Below, piece after piece: positions 47,341-57,401 of a stretch of DNA of 64,000 nt (positions are counted from its first letter, which is position 1; every line of letters begins with the position of its first letter). The stretch spans positions 201,001 to 265,000 of the forward strand of contig JAQJVL010000731.1 in the NCBI GenBank assembly GCA_035578905.1, written 5' to 3'. The notes under the pieces are model-generated. The model saw only the letters and a list, made by a program, of their open reading frames with translations, had not been told where the DNA came from and made no database searches. Made by a program: the position numbers and the translations under genes. Source of the stretch: Stictocephala bisonia (taxonomy: Eukaryota > Arthropoda > Insecta > Hemiptera > Membracidae).

Positions 47341-47799
47341 TGGCTATGAATATATATTATATAAAATCATTTATATAACGATGAAAAGTTTGTTACAGGA
47401 ACCTTAATATTGCATAAAAATTTGACTAGTAAACATCCTTATTGTCTTTCAAGCGGAACTTTCCCTGTAAATAAGTAGTTAGACCTAATGTATCTGTAGA
47501 AGTTTCTATGTAAACAAATGAGCTCTGATATATATTTCTGACACACGTAAACTGAGTAGAGTAGAGTCGAGTCCAGAATCAGTTCTTCCTTCTCATCTAT
47601 ACGTGTTGTTTAACTCGATCATTCTAAATTCTTTAACTTTCAGAGCTCGTCTCAGTCGTCTGTATCAAGTTATTTATGTTAATAATATCATATTTATTCT
47701 GATTTTGATATATAGTTAGTTTAAATTCTGTTTAAATAAAGTGATTGTAACTTCACTTTGGACAATTTTAATCAACATCCTCATCAAGAAACTTTACAT
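47341..47799 (+). other. Unassigned segment resembling an LTR
   Basis: Bounded by TGTTACAGG (47391) and CTTTACA (ends 47798). It contains AATAAAGTGATTG and AACTTCACTTTGG near its end, as an LTR with a polyadenylation signal might. It does not match the Gypsy 3' LTR at 55870-56447 or the BEL LTRs by eye. A solo LTR of another family is possible. Confidence 0.3.
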
Positions 47800-48960
47800 T
47801 GATCGCCAACAACAACGAACATTCTTTACATGATTCATTATTGTGTACGAGGGACTGTAATAAATCATAAAATGGTATCCAATTTGAGTTGACCTAATGT
47901 GGTAAAGGTTTATGGCTATTTATATATTATGTGTAGATGTGAATTTCTTTTTCTTATATGATATTGTGTGATAACATGATTTATGACGTGTGATATAATA
48001 TCATACGCTGCGTAGTTAGCTTATATCAGACTGTTAGTTAAAATTATCAAAGTTTTTCCGCTGTGCCGATCCATTGCTAATCTTCCATGTTCGATTTACT
48101 TTGATACGAAGATTTAGGTATGTGATTTCAACTGTAACTAATTTAATTGGGTTGTTGTTGTCAGAGACTCTAATATGAATCCGATAGCTAAATCGCGTCT
48201 CGTAATTTGATTTCATTATCTTTTTATTTTATTCTTTCAAGTCTTAATTGTATTTACATTCTAAAAATTCTAATAATGCTAAATGTAACAAACTATTAGA
48301 CTTATGAGAGTAATGGAAATCAATAATCAGTGACTGTGGTGTTTATATTGACAATATGATTAGCAAGTTTTAAAGTTATATAATAATTTGTGCAAGCCCT
48401 TACAAGGCGCCGTAATCCTTTGTGAAGCAGACGTCGGAGACATAGACAATTGGAGTGGCGGCGATATAGACTTAGATGCTAAAGTTGACTGCCGATGGAA
48501 GCACTGCCACTGGTTTCCACTGCTGTAATAGTATCTTCAATTTAAGTAAAATCCGATGGATGAAATGAATCACACGACTTCATGTTTGTAGTTTCTCGTG
48601 AAGTGGTTTCAGTTAGACATGATACTGAATTGTAACACAGACATTATGAAAAATTTCCATATCGCACTGATGTAGTTTATATAAGTGAAGTTATATAATA
48701 TATTAGTTAAGTCGCCGAACACATATTCCGTTAATAACAACGTGTTATTAGTAGTTAAAAATTATAAATATGAAAATAGAAAAAAAATGACTTTACTCAT
48801 AACACTAATGGAACTAAATAATTTCTCAAAATCAAAAATGTAAAAAATACCAACTAATCATGATTATAATAAAAATAGAAATATTTAGTAAACATGATTC
48901 CTGGTTTATTGGCCATAAAAAAATAAATTGATAATGAGTTAAATAGATAAAGTGATCTCA
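47800..48960 (-). pseudogene. 5' end of a second, diverged BEL copy (LTR, leader, start of gag)
   Basis: The plus-strand order matches 56448-57590 with many changes and gaps. 47800-48220 matches the gag start (shared AATGAAATCAAA, CCAATTAAA-TTA, TCACACAATAT; ends with FYDLLQSLVHNNES-type sequence). 48262-48735 matches the leader (AACAAACTATT, TGGAAATCAAT, GCCCTTAC, GGAGTGGCGGC, TTGACTGCCGA, CCACTGCTGTA). 48740-48900 matches the LTR (TAGTTAAAAAT, ATGAAAATAGAA, AATACC.AACTAATC). Frames are broken. It is much older than the copy around it. Confidence 0.75.
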
Positions 48961-48965
48961 GTTGA

Positions 48966-49835
48966 CACTGTCCTCTCAAAGGTTTAAGCCCTATTAATAA
49001 ACAAACATTATTAACCTTTATAAAAAGTAAACTAGTAGGGAACGCTAGGACTAACAGCAGAAACAGAGAATTTGAGTCTTGGGAAGATCTTAGATTCTAC
49101 TTAGTCGACACTTACTCAGAAAAAAGATCACATGCCCAGTGGCAGTTAGAAATGAGCCTTTGCAAACAAGAACGTAACGAATCTGTTACATCTTATGCTA
49201 ACAGACTAGAAAATTGCTTAGTTAGACTTACTAATAGTCTTGATCCTAGTCTTCCAGTAACTGCACGTAGTGCTAACGTCAACTTGCTACGTAGTCAGGC
49301 TCTAGCAATATTCTTAATTGGATTAAATAAAGAGCTAAATATTGTTGTCAAGTCTCAAAAACCCTCGACATTAGAAGACGCTATTAGTCTTGCAGTAGCA
49401 GAGGAGAAAGAACAACTAGCTAGACGTGAAATGGACAGACATTCTTATTCAAATATACCTCAAGCACACTCTAATTTTAACAGATTTCCTAAACCCCATA
49501 GACAAAACTACAATTTCAGACCTAATTATTACCAGAATACAAATTTTACACAAAAACCTCAGCCTAAAATATTTACTTCACACTCAATGACTAGTACTCC
49601 AACCAGTAAATTTCACAATAGATCTCAACAATTTCAACAACAAAACGTGAAACAATGTAGATACTGTAAGCACTTTGGTCATACCATAGAAGAATGTAGA
49701 AAACGACAGTATAACAACTCTTTTAAACAACAAACCATATCACCAACTCAACATCAACAAGGTAGCAACCATGGGACACCAAAACCTAATCAAGAGAGAA
49801 ACAACCACATGAGAGATAGTTCAAAAAACATGTAA
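48966..49835 (+). CDS. gag: Gypsy-type Gag (N-terminus missing)
   Basis: Open from 48966 to TAA at 49833-49835. The first ATG in frame is at 49152, but recognisable gag sequence (REFESWEDLRFYLVDTYSEK) lies upstream of it in the same frame, so the true start is lost. Regions in order: capsid-like helical part with YANRLENCLVRL; an Asn/Gln-rich linker; and a zinc knuckle CRYCKHFGHTIEEC (CX2CX4HX4C) near 49657-49698. Gag packages the RNA. At about 290 codons it is shorter than usual for the group. It ends just downstream of a frameshift heptamer leading into pol. Confidence 0.82.
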   Translation, partial: HCPLKGLSPINKQTLLTFIKSKLVGNARTNSRNREFESWEDLRFYLVDTYSEKRSHAQWQLEMSLCKQERNESVTSYANRLENCLVRLTNSLDPSLPVTARSANVNLLRSQALAIFLIGLNKELNIVVKSQKPSTLEDAISLAVAEEKEQLARREMDRHSYSNIPQAHSNFNRFPKPHRQNYNFRPNYYQNTNFTQKPQPKIFTSHSMTSTPTSKFHNRSQQFQQQNVKQCRYCKHFGHTIEECRKRQYNNSFKQQTISPTQHQQGSNHGTPKPNQERNNHMRDSSKNM

Positions 49836-52800
49836 TTCTCCCAGTTGACTGCCGAACTGTGGGGGTTACTTCTATTAAAAAAGGCAGACCCGAAACTGAA
49901 AATACTATTCCACATGATAAAAGTGTTTTAATGAACTTAACTAACTCTAGCATTAACATGAGTTCTGACTCTGAAAGCAATACAAACTCTGATACAGATA
50001 GTGAAAATGAAATAATTGTCACTAAACCAACCCCTAATCATGAACAAGTAAATAAAAATGAAACTATATATTTCTCTAATATATACGCATGTTCTGGAAA
50101 CTCTGATGAGCCAGTTTTAATAAATTTACCAGTTGAACAACATAACTGTATAATAAATATGTCACTAATGATTGATACAGGAAGTTCTATATCAGCAATT
50201 AAAAGTTCTAAATTACCAATTCAAGATACATTAAATACAGACAATATTATTACTCTTGTAGGAATTTCCAAACAGTCAATACGAACTCTTGGGACGTGTA
50301 ATTTAAAAATACACATAAATGACACCGTAATAAATCAAACATTCCATGTCTTAGGAGAGGATGCTAATCTAGAACCTGATGGAATAATTGGAAATGACTT
50401 TCTAAGATCTCATAAAGGAGAAATCAAGTTTAAAGACAATACTTTAACCATTACAGGACATAAAATCCCTTTAACACCTCTTAACCATGAAACCTCGAAC
50501 CATGTCTTAACTTTACAACCTAGAACAGAAACTGTAATTAAGGTTCAAATAAAAAATCCTGAATTAAAAGAAGGAATTATTTCAAAACATAACATTAAAA
50601 AGGGAGTTTATCTTGCATCTTCATTAGTTAAAGTCAACTCAGAATCACAAGCAATCACTACCATTCTTAATACAACGGATGAAATCACTGAGATAAAAAA
50701 TATTCAGGTTACCTTACAACCGATACAACAAACTTCCAACTTCAATTCACAAAAACATTGTCTCACTAATCGAATATCAAACACATCAAACAACGATGCA
50801 TGTAATCTTGAAAGAAACCAACAACTTGAAAAACGGTTACGACTTGAACATTTATCAACAGAAGAACGAGAATCACTTCTAAAAATCTGTAGGGAATATA
50901 ATTCAATATTTCAACTAGAAGATGACATCTTACCTGAAACAACACTAATCGAACATAACATAAAAACAACCTCAGAAACACCCATTGCTTCAAAAACATA
51001 CCGTTATCCACAAATCCACAAAGATGAGGTCCATAGACAAATCAATGAAATGCTTAAACAAGGTATCATTTCACATTCCACATCACCCTGGTCAGCTCCT
51101 ATTTGGGTTGTTCCAAAGAAAAAAGACGCATCAGGAAAAACAAAATGGAGAGTAGTCATAGATTACAGAAAATTAAACTCTATAACTATTCAAGATTCGT
51201 TTCCATTACCAAATATTACAGATATACTTGATCAGTTAGGCAATTCAAGATACTTTAGTTGCCTTGATTGCTACTCAGGGTTTCACAGTGTAAAGATGAA
51301 TGAAAATGACGCTCCCAAAACAGCTTTTTCGACAGACATAGGGCATTACCAATTTAACAGAATGCCATTCGGGTTAAAAAATGCTCCCGCAACTTATCAA
51401 AGACTAATGAATGCCGTTTTGTCAGGATTACAAGGTACCAGATGCTTTGTTTACATGGATGATATTGTAGTGTACGGATCAAATCTTCAAAATCACAATG
51501 ACAAACTAAAAGACGTTTTTGATCGCCTTAAATCAAGTAACCTTAAACTTCAACCTGATAAATGCGAATTCTTGAGCAAAGAAATCGTATTTCTTGGCCA
51601 CATCATTACAGAACATGGTGTGAAGCCAAACCCTGAAAAAATTAAAGCAATAAAAGAATATCCTATACCAAAGAACCTAAAAGAAATTCAGGCTTTCCTT
51701 GGCCTAGCAAACTATTATAGAAGGTTTATAAAAGACTTTGCCATAATAGCAAAACCTTTAACTGAACTGACAAGAAAAAATACCCCTTTTAACTGGTCAG
51801 AAACACAACAGGATGCATTTGAAACTCTAAAGAACAAACTAAGTACTGAACCAATTCTCCAGTATCCGGACTTCAACCAACCTTTTACCCTTACTACTGA
51901 CGCTTCTAATTACGCAATATCTGGGATATTATCTCAAGGTGATATTAAAAAAGATTTGCCAGTTTCATTCGCCTCAAGAACATTAAACAAAGCTGAGAAG
52001 AATTATTCAACAATTGAAAAAGAATTATTAGCTATAGTTTGGTCTGTTAGATACTTTAGACCTTATTTATATGGTAAACAATTTACCATAGTCACAGATC
52101 ATAAACCATTGATTTACCTTTTTAATGTGAAAGATCCCGGATCACGACTCATTCGATGGAGGTTAAAACTAGAGGAATATGATTTTACCATTAAACATAA
52201 GTCAGGCAAATACAATACAAATGCAGACGCATTAAGTAGAGCAATAAATACCGAACCAGATATAAACACTAAGTTATCAAAAAAGGAAATATTGGTTATA
52301 AACAAACCATACAATGAAACAATTCCCACTTACAATGACTTCTTGAAAGATTTAAACACCAAGATTATATTAAACCCTAACTTAACTGAAACACAAGACT
52401 CTCTTCTTACAACAAAGAACAATATTATAGTACCAATTTCAGAAGATTATCACCAGACACCTAGTAAACTACTTGAAAACATTTATGAGAAGACAGGTCA
52501 CAGAATAGAATTAGAAAATGCCAAATTAAAACATAAAGACGTCATGTGTTTACCTCACAACGACAGAACTATTGTATACATTACATTAAAGAAAAAATTA
52601 AATAATACAATTGAATATCCTGATTTATTTGAAATCTTCACTACAGTAAAAGAAGTTCTAATAAAACAAAAAATAAGTTCAATAGCTATACCTAAGCTAG
52701 GTAAACAAGAAGGACTTTTTTGGCCTAAAGTTAGATCTATGCTAAGATATATTTTTAAAGATATTAAGCTTAATATCATGATCCACTATCATTATAACAT

Positions 52801-53875
52801 AACACCCCAATCAGATGAAATTATCAAAATACTAGAAGAAAATCATGCAACACCTCACAGTGGACATTTTGGATTTCACAAAACATATGCTAAAATTAAA
52901 AGTAACTACTATTGGCCTTCGATGAAAAGTGACACAAAGCGATTTATTCAACAATGTTCATCATGTCAAGAAAATAAATTAATAAGAAGAAAACAAAAAG
53001 AACCTATGATAATTACTGACACATCAGAAGAACCATTTCATAAAATTGCACTTGACATTGTAGGACCCCTTCCACTGACAGAATCAGGAAACAAATATTT
53101 ACTTACACTACAAGATAATTTAACAAAGTTTGCACAAGCATACCCGATTCCTAATCAAGAAGCGCAAACAGTTGCAAAAACCTTTGTCAACGAGTTTGTT
53201 TGTAAATTTGCTCTTCCACAGCAAATACTGACAGATCAAGGGACCAATTTTACTTCAAGCCTTTTTAAAGCAATGGCAAAACTTTTCCACTTAAAACACA
53301 TTCAGACATCAGCTTATCACCCTGAATCCAATGGAGGACTCGAAAGAACACACCACACTCTTGTTGAATATCTAAGACACTATATCAATAAAAAACAAAC
53401 AAACTGGGATGAATGGATTCCAATGGCAACATTTGCCTTTAACACAACGGTCCATTCATCAACCAAGTTCACTCCTTATGAACTTGTTTTTGGACTCCAA
53501 CCAAGATTACCATCTTCAATTATACAAACTCCAGAATTTCATTACACATACGACGACTATATCCAAGATTTAAAAATGAAATTAAACAAATCATATGAAA
53601 TTGCTAGGAATAATATTCAACAAGCAAAAGAGAAAAGCAAACTTTACTATGATAAAAATACTCAACATTGTCAATATAAAGTAGGTGATTTAGTATATCT
53701 AATGAATGAATCTCATCCCCCATCAACTTCAAAGAAATTAAATCCTACTTATACAGGACCTTATGAAATTATTTCTGTAAACTCACCTGTGAATGTTACT
53801 ATTAAATTTAAACGAAGAAATCTTCAAGTACACTCAAACCGTATTAAACATGCATTTGTTTCAGAACCCCGATAA
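49820..53875 (+). CDS. pol: Gypsy-type Pol: protease, reverse transcriptase, RNase H, integrase
   Basis: About 1350 codons without a stop. There is no ATG at the start; the frame begins inside gag, consistent with expression as Gag-Pol. Counting residues from the codon at 49859: aspartic protease with DTGSS near 106 and IIGNDFL near 180; RT with IDYRKLN, then the catalytic YMDD at 532-535; RNase H with the Asp of TTDAS near 681; integrase with an HHCC zinc region near 1000, and D, D, E in DIVGPLP, LTDQGTNF and NGGLERTH (near 1066, 1126, 1161; D-E spacing 35). All catalytic residues I can check are present. Pol copies RNA into DNA and inserts it. Confidence 0.95.
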   Translation, partial: FKKHVILPVDCRTVGVTSIKKGRPETENTIPHDKSVLMNLTNSSINMSSDSESNTNSDTDSENEIIVTKPTPNHEQVNKNETIYFSNIYACSGNSDEPVLINLPVEQHNCIINMSLMIDTGSSISAIKSSKLPIQDTLNTDNIITLVGISKQSIRTLGTCNLKIHINDTVINQTFHVLGEDANLEPDGIIGNDFLRSHKGEIKFKDNTLTITGHKIPLTPLNHETSNHVLTLQPRTETVIKVQIKNPELKEGIISKHNIKKGVYLASSLVKVNSESQAITTILNTTDEITEIKNIQVTLQPIQQTSNFNSQKHCLTNRISNTSNNDACNLERNQQLEKRLRLEHLSTEERESLLKICREYNSIFQLEDDILPETTLIEHNIKTTSETPIASKTYRYPQIHKDEVHRQINEMLKQGIISHSTSPWSAPIWVVPKKKDASGKTKWRVVIDYRKLNSITIQDSFPLPNITDILDQLGNSRYFSCLDCYSGFHSVKMNENDAPKTAFSTDIGHYQFNRMPFGLKNAPATYQRLMNAVLSGLQGTRCFVYMDDIVVYGSNLQNHNDKLKDVFDRLKSSNLKLQPDKCEFLSKEIVFLGHIITEHGVKPNPEKIKAIKEYPIPKNLKEIQAFLGLANYYRRFIKDFAIIAKPLTELTRKNTPFNWSETQQDAFETLKNKLSTEPILQYPDFNQPFTLTTDASNYAISGILSQGDIKKDLPVSFASRTLNKAEKNYSTIEKELLAIVWSVRYFRPYLYGKQFTIVTDHKPLIYLFNVKDPGSRLIRWRLKLEEYDFTIKHKSGKYNTNADALSRAINTEPDINTKLSKKEILVINKPYNETIPTYNDFLKDLNTKIILNPNLTETQDSLLTTKNNIIVPISEDYHQTPSKLLENIYEKTGHRIELENAKLKHKDVMCLPHNDRTIVYITLKKKLNNTIEYPDLFEIFTTVKEVLIKQKISSIAIPKLGKQEGLFWPKVRSMLRYIFKDIKLNIMIHYHYNITPQSDEIIKILEENHATPHSGHFGFHKTYAKIKSNYYWPSMKSDTKRFIQQCSSCQENKLIRRKQKEPMIITDTSEEPFHKIALDIVGPLPLTESGNKYLLTLQDNLTKFAQAYPIPNQEAQTVAKTFVNEFVCKFALPQQILTDQGTNFTSSLFKAMAKLFHLKHIQTSAYHPESNGGLERTHHTLVEYLRHYINKKQTNWDEWIPMATFAFNTTVHSSTKFTPYELVFGLQPRLPSSIIQTPEFHYTYDDYIQDLKMKLNKSYEIARNNIQQAKEKSKLYYDKNTQHCQYKVGDLVYLMNESHPPSTSKKLNPTYTGPYEIISVNSPVNVTIKFKRRNLQVHSNRIKHAFVSEPR
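49823..49863 (+). promoter_or_regulatory. -1 ribosomal frameshift site between gag and pol
   Basis: The heptamer AAAAAAC at 49823-49829 is in the correct phase (gag reads TCA AAA AAC ATG TAA), four bases before the gag stop. The pol frame is open from 49820, one base back. About 10 bases downstream, CCC-AGTT (49840-49846) can pair with AACT-(GT)-GGG (49855-49863). A-AAA-AAC is a classic retroviral slippery sequence. The phase is seen; use in vivo is inferred. Confidence 0.75.
53855..53863 (+). promoter_or_regulatory. Candidate splice acceptor for env mRNA
   Basis: TTTGTTTCAG ends at 53863/53864, within the last codons of pol and just inside the open env frame (which begins at 53848). Env has no usable ATG at its start, so a spliced leader supplying one, as in errantiviruses, fits. 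The matching donor would have been in the missing 5' part. Confidence 0.45.
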
Positions 53876-55818
53876 ATGAGCAAGAACATTTGTTTCAAGC
53901 CTCACAACTTGACACATCGTCAGGTATTTACTACGAGAACATTGGTAATGTAAAATTCTATACTAGCAATTGGAAACTTATAACCTACTTAAATATATCT
54001 GCGCTAGAACACAAATTAAATGTATTTCAAGAAATATTAAAACAAACAAATCAGCTATGTCAAAATCCTCTACTATCATCATACTCAGCATGTACTTCAT
54101 CATTCAATATTCTTCTACAACTTCAACCATCTATTGAAGAACAAGATACTTCATTTAAAGACTTAATAGGACACACAAGATCAAAAAGAGGGCTCTTCAA
54201 CGCCATAGGCAAGGTTTTCAAAGTTTTTATTGGAACTCTGGATGCTGATGATGCGACATATTATAATGACGCCATAAACGAAATTACGCTTGGTGAAAAA
54301 GAATTAACTGATCTTCTGAAAACACAAACACAAATTGTTCAATCAACTATAACAAATTTTAATAATTCTATGACAAACCTACACCATGCTGAAGATGTAT
54401 TCAATAAACATATTTCAATTATTCAAAATCTAACCTTATCAACAAATAAAACTTTACAAACACAACATCTTAAACAAGATGTCGGTGATCACGTAACGCT
54501 ATTGTTATTACTCTTTACAGAATTAAACAGAGAATATTCCAATTTGATTCACTCTATATTATTCGCAAAGCAAAATGTACTTCACCCTTCAATTTTGACT
54601 CCATCTCGTATAATAACAGAGTTAACCAAAACAAAAAGGTTTTTATCATCAAACACTAACTATCCATTACCATTGACCACTTCAAATGCTTATGAACTCA
54701 TTGATCTTTTGTCTTTATCAGTTTATTATATGGATGCTAAATTAATATTTGTAATAAGTATGCCTTTAACAGAAAATAATCAGTTCATATTGTATCATCT
54801 ATTGCCTTTACCAACAGAAACAAAAAACAATACTTATGTATTTATTAAACCCTCATTCGAATACTTAGCTGTTGTCACTAACAAAATGTTTTACACTCCA
54901 ATGATGTCTATAGATTGTAAAATTATACTTAATGATACTCACATATGTTTTAGAGAAAGACCAATATATAATACATACTCGCACAAAATCTGTGAAACTG
55001 AATTATTGTTAACACATATCTCAATTCCCAAATCATGTGATATCAGAATAGGAATAGTAGACAATGAAATCTGGTATCAATTAACAAAAAATAATAAATG
55101 GCTTTATGTAGTACCAGAAATTACTCATGTGACTCTTGATTGTAGAAAAAAGGGAATTTTTGATCTATTGATTAAAGGAACAGGCTTTTTAATTCTAAAA
55201 CCTTTGTGTAAGGCATATACAAAATCTGTAACTTTAACACCTACTACCGAAATGTCAACTTCTATATCCTCATTCATACCTAACTTTGATATTACCTTAA
55301 GTGATGGAAATCCTAATGAACCTAGAATACCAACCTTTGATTTTATTCCTTTACATATTCCAATTTCTAATCTTGATGAATTAAAAACAGCTAGCTTTAA
55401 GTTAGATCAAATCTCAAATATAATTGATCAAACAAAACATAAATTAAAAACAAATGATACTCTTGAATATCATAATGCTTTCATTTTCTCTATTTGTATG
55501 TTGGTTACTGTATTCTGCATTTATCATCTTTGTAAATGTATTAGGAAATGTAAACAAAAATGTCAAACACCAATTGATTGGTGCACAAGGTTGATGATTT
55601 GTAATGAGGACAGATCTGATATTGTAAACAGATCTAATACTGACATGATGTTAAGAGATATCAATACCTATGAAGCTATTCATCCTCCAGTTACCGACCA
55701 TGAAACTTCCTTATCGCATGATCCCGGAACCATAATCCAAGTACAACCTTCTCCGAATCCTTCTACAATAACTCCTCGAACAATAAGGCGAAGTATCCGC
55801 CTTAGAGAAAGAATTTAA
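53866..55818 (+). CDS. env: Env-like membrane fusion protein (insect F-type)
   Basis: About 650 codons, no stops, overlapping the pol end. Numbering from the TTG at 53890 (642 residues): a furin-type site RSKR at 97-100, followed by a conserved fusion-peptide-like segment rich in Gly/Phe (101-118). Then comes a long helical, heptad-like region with Asn/Thr repeats, several Cys in the middle, one transmembrane helix near 525-545 (FSICMLVTVFCIYHLC), and a basic, Cys-rich then Pro/Ser-rich tail of about 90 residues. This is the layout of errantivirus Env related to baculovirus F proteins, which fuse membranes. No clear signal peptide or ATG is present at the start, probably because the first exon is missing. 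Confidence 0.88.
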   Translation, partial: TPINEQEHLFQASQLDTSSGIYYENIGNVKFYTSNWKLITYLNISALEHKLNVFQEILKQTNQLCQNPLLSSYSACTSSFNILLQLQPSIEEQDTSFKDLIGHTRSKRGLFNAIGKVFKVFIGTLDADDATYYNDAINEITLGEKELTDLLKTQTQIVQSTITNFNNSMTNLHHAEDVFNKHISIIQNLTLSTNKTLQTQHLKQDVGDHVTLLLLLFTELNREYSNLIHSILFAKQNVLHPSILTPSRIITELTKTKRFLSSNTNYPLPLTTSNAYELIDLLSLSVYYMDAKLIFVISMPLTENNQFILYHLLPLPTETKNNTYVFIKPSFEYLAVVTNKMFYTPMMSIDCKIILNDTHICFRERPIYNTYSHKICETELLLTHISIPKSCDIRIGIVDNEIWYQLTKNNKWLYVVPEITHVTLDCRKKGIFDLLIKGTGFLILKPLCKAYTKSVTLTPTTEMSTSISSFIPNFDITLSDGNPNEPRIPTFDFIPLHIPISNLDELKTASFKLDQISNIIDQTKHKLKTNDTLEYHNAFIFSICMLVTVFCIYHLCKCIRKCKQKCQTPIDWCTRLMICNEDRSDIVNRSNTDMMLRDINTYEAIHPPVTDHETSLSHDPGTIIQVQPSPNPSTITPRTIRRSIRLRERI

Positions 55819-55854
55819 GAGACTTATTTAAACAAATCGGGACGATTTGTCTCC

Positions 55855-55869
55855 AAAAGGGGGGACAAG
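55855..55869 (+). promoter_or_regulatory. Polypurine tract before the 3' LTR
   Basis: AAAAGGGGGGACAAG immediately precedes the TG that starts the 3' LTR, the expected plus-strand primer. Confidence 0.8.
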
Positions 55870-56447
55870 TGTAAATGACAAGTGTAAATAGTTTATTGAT
55901 ATTTATATTTTATTTATATTTATATATCAATTATTTCTTATATAATTATATATTAACAATAAACATGAATTGTAAGACGTAGAATAAACTAGTTAAGCAA
56001 CGCCAGCGGAAGCACTTATCAAGAACTGTTTATTCCTAACAAATAAGAATACGTGCCGCTGTGCCGTCCAGCAAACTGTACCATGTACTATTTACTTGTA
56101 CTATGATTTTGTTGATTTTTCCACTGTAACGGGTGATTCCTAATGAGCTTTTCGTTCTCCAAGCAAGAGCAGTCTATCATGAACTCCCGAGTAGCTTAAA
56201 TCGCGCTCTCGTAATCTCACATCTTATTCTATTTCAATTTCTATTTCTGTTCCAAGTCTTAATTACTATTTCCATTTATACAACTATTAATTCTAAAGTT
56301 ACTATTTCTATTAATTACTATATTAGGAATCACTCGACTATAATTATTCGAACTGTGTGTGTTATTATTTGAACAATACATGAACTTACATTCTACTTCA
56401 AGAGTTTTATTTCATAATTTGTGCAACCCAAGTACCGGCCCGTAACA
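55870..56447 (+). repeat. Gypsy-type 3' LTR
   Basis: Starts TGTAAATGAC after the polypurine tract and ends CCCGTAACA where BEL gag sequence resumes (56448), so TG...CA termini and 578 bp. No matching 5' LTR was found. A TGTAACGGG at 56125 resembles an inverted form of the 3' end, so a separate LTR from 56125 to 56447 abutting a truncated first one is an alternative. Confidence 0.65.
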
Positions 56448-56833
56448 CAATCCTCGTAGTTGCCTCAGAATTTTGGAAGGTTAATGGCTGGCAGTTTAAC
56501 TGAGCAGCCTGTGCTAGATGTGGAATTTGCTTGTCCATTTATATTGTGTGATTGATGATTTATTGATCGTGTGGATAGTATATCATCGGCTTTAGTTGCT
56601 AATTCGTAGTAAGAATTTTCAAAGTTTTCCCTCTCGTCATCCTGATTGTCTTGTTCTTCTTCTATGTCTTCGATTTGGCTTTGTACCTCATCGAAGATAG
56701 ATAATAGTGATTCAAAATCCTTGAACCTTAATTTTAATTGGATGGTGTTGTCTGACTCTAAATATGATCTAAAGCGTGTTAATTTTGATTTCATTTGACG
56801 TCTTTTGGATTTTAATGCTTTAAGATCTTCCAT
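56448..56833 (-). pseudogene. BEL/Pao gag, N-terminal part
   Basis: Starts at ATG (56833) with a basic, Lys-rich helix (MEDLKALKSKRRQMKSK), then an acidic coiled region, and ends LPAINLPKF, a stop at 56465, then GNYED in the same frame. LPKFSGNYEDW is the usual BEL gag run, so a Ser codon has become TGA. The frame stops at the Gypsy LTR boundary and continues 9.1 kb away at 47335. Confidence 0.9.
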
Positions 56834-57401
56834 TGTGTTTGACAGTTCTAATAATTCTAGCTAATGGCAGGGCAATGTAAACAAACTATTGGGTACGTTT
56901 GAAAGTGAGAGTGAATTGGAAATCAATATCAGCTGACTGTAGGGGTTGTCTTGGGTTGGAAGTTTAGGAAGGTTGTAAAGTTATAGTCATTGTGAGAGGC
57001 CCTTACGAAGGGTCGATCTGGTGTCCTTTGAGAAGCAACGGCAGGAGCCCGGGACAATAGCAAGTCTTCCCCGAAGGAGTGGCGGCCGATCGATACTCTG
57101 CAAGACTGCTGTAGGTTGACTGCCGAGTGCCGAAGGCGACGCCCTGGTTCCACTGCTGTATAGCACTCTTCAATGTTGGAAGTAAAGATGCGATGATATT
57201 GAAATTAAGTCTCACTAGACACTGTCACTGTTTGTAGGTAGTTAAACTGTGATTATGTGTGTTGTAACTGATGTTAACACTGAACACTGAATTTAACACA
57301 ACACTTGGATGAACAAAGATTTCACTACTCGCACTGACTGTACGTTGTTTAGTAGTTACGTGAATTTATTAAATTTGATTAGAATCCGGCCCGGAAGACC
57401 A
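56834..57401 (-). other. BEL leader with tRNA primer-binding site (57384-57401)
   Basis: A 568-bp untranslated leader. Directly next to the LTR the minus strand reads TGGTCTTCCGGGCCGGAT. Its complement, ATCCGGCCCGGAAGACCA, looks like a tRNA 3' end with CCA. The primer tRNA is not identified. Confidence 0.75.

Larger units (their letters stand above)
48966..56447 (+). mobile_element. Gypsy/errantivirus-like endogenous retroelement, 5' truncated
   Basis: Plus-strand gag, pol and env frames in retroviral order, then a polypurine tract and a 3' LTR. The order PR-RT-RNase H-IN identifies Metaviridae (Gypsy type); the third frame with a furin-type site identifies an env-bearing errantivirus-like group. 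At the left, readable sequence begins inside gag at 48966, directly beside the diverged BEL copy, with no 5' LTR or primer site. Pol and env have no stops, suggesting a recent insertion, but it lacks the parts needed to start transcription from its own LTR. Confidence 0.85.

Noticed and set aside
47870..48262. A diverged 5' LTR of the Gypsy element, because of short matches to 56190-56290
   Set aside because: The same stretch aligns far better and colinearly with BEL gag and leader (56448-57240), so the LTR matches are probably chance in AT-rich DNA.
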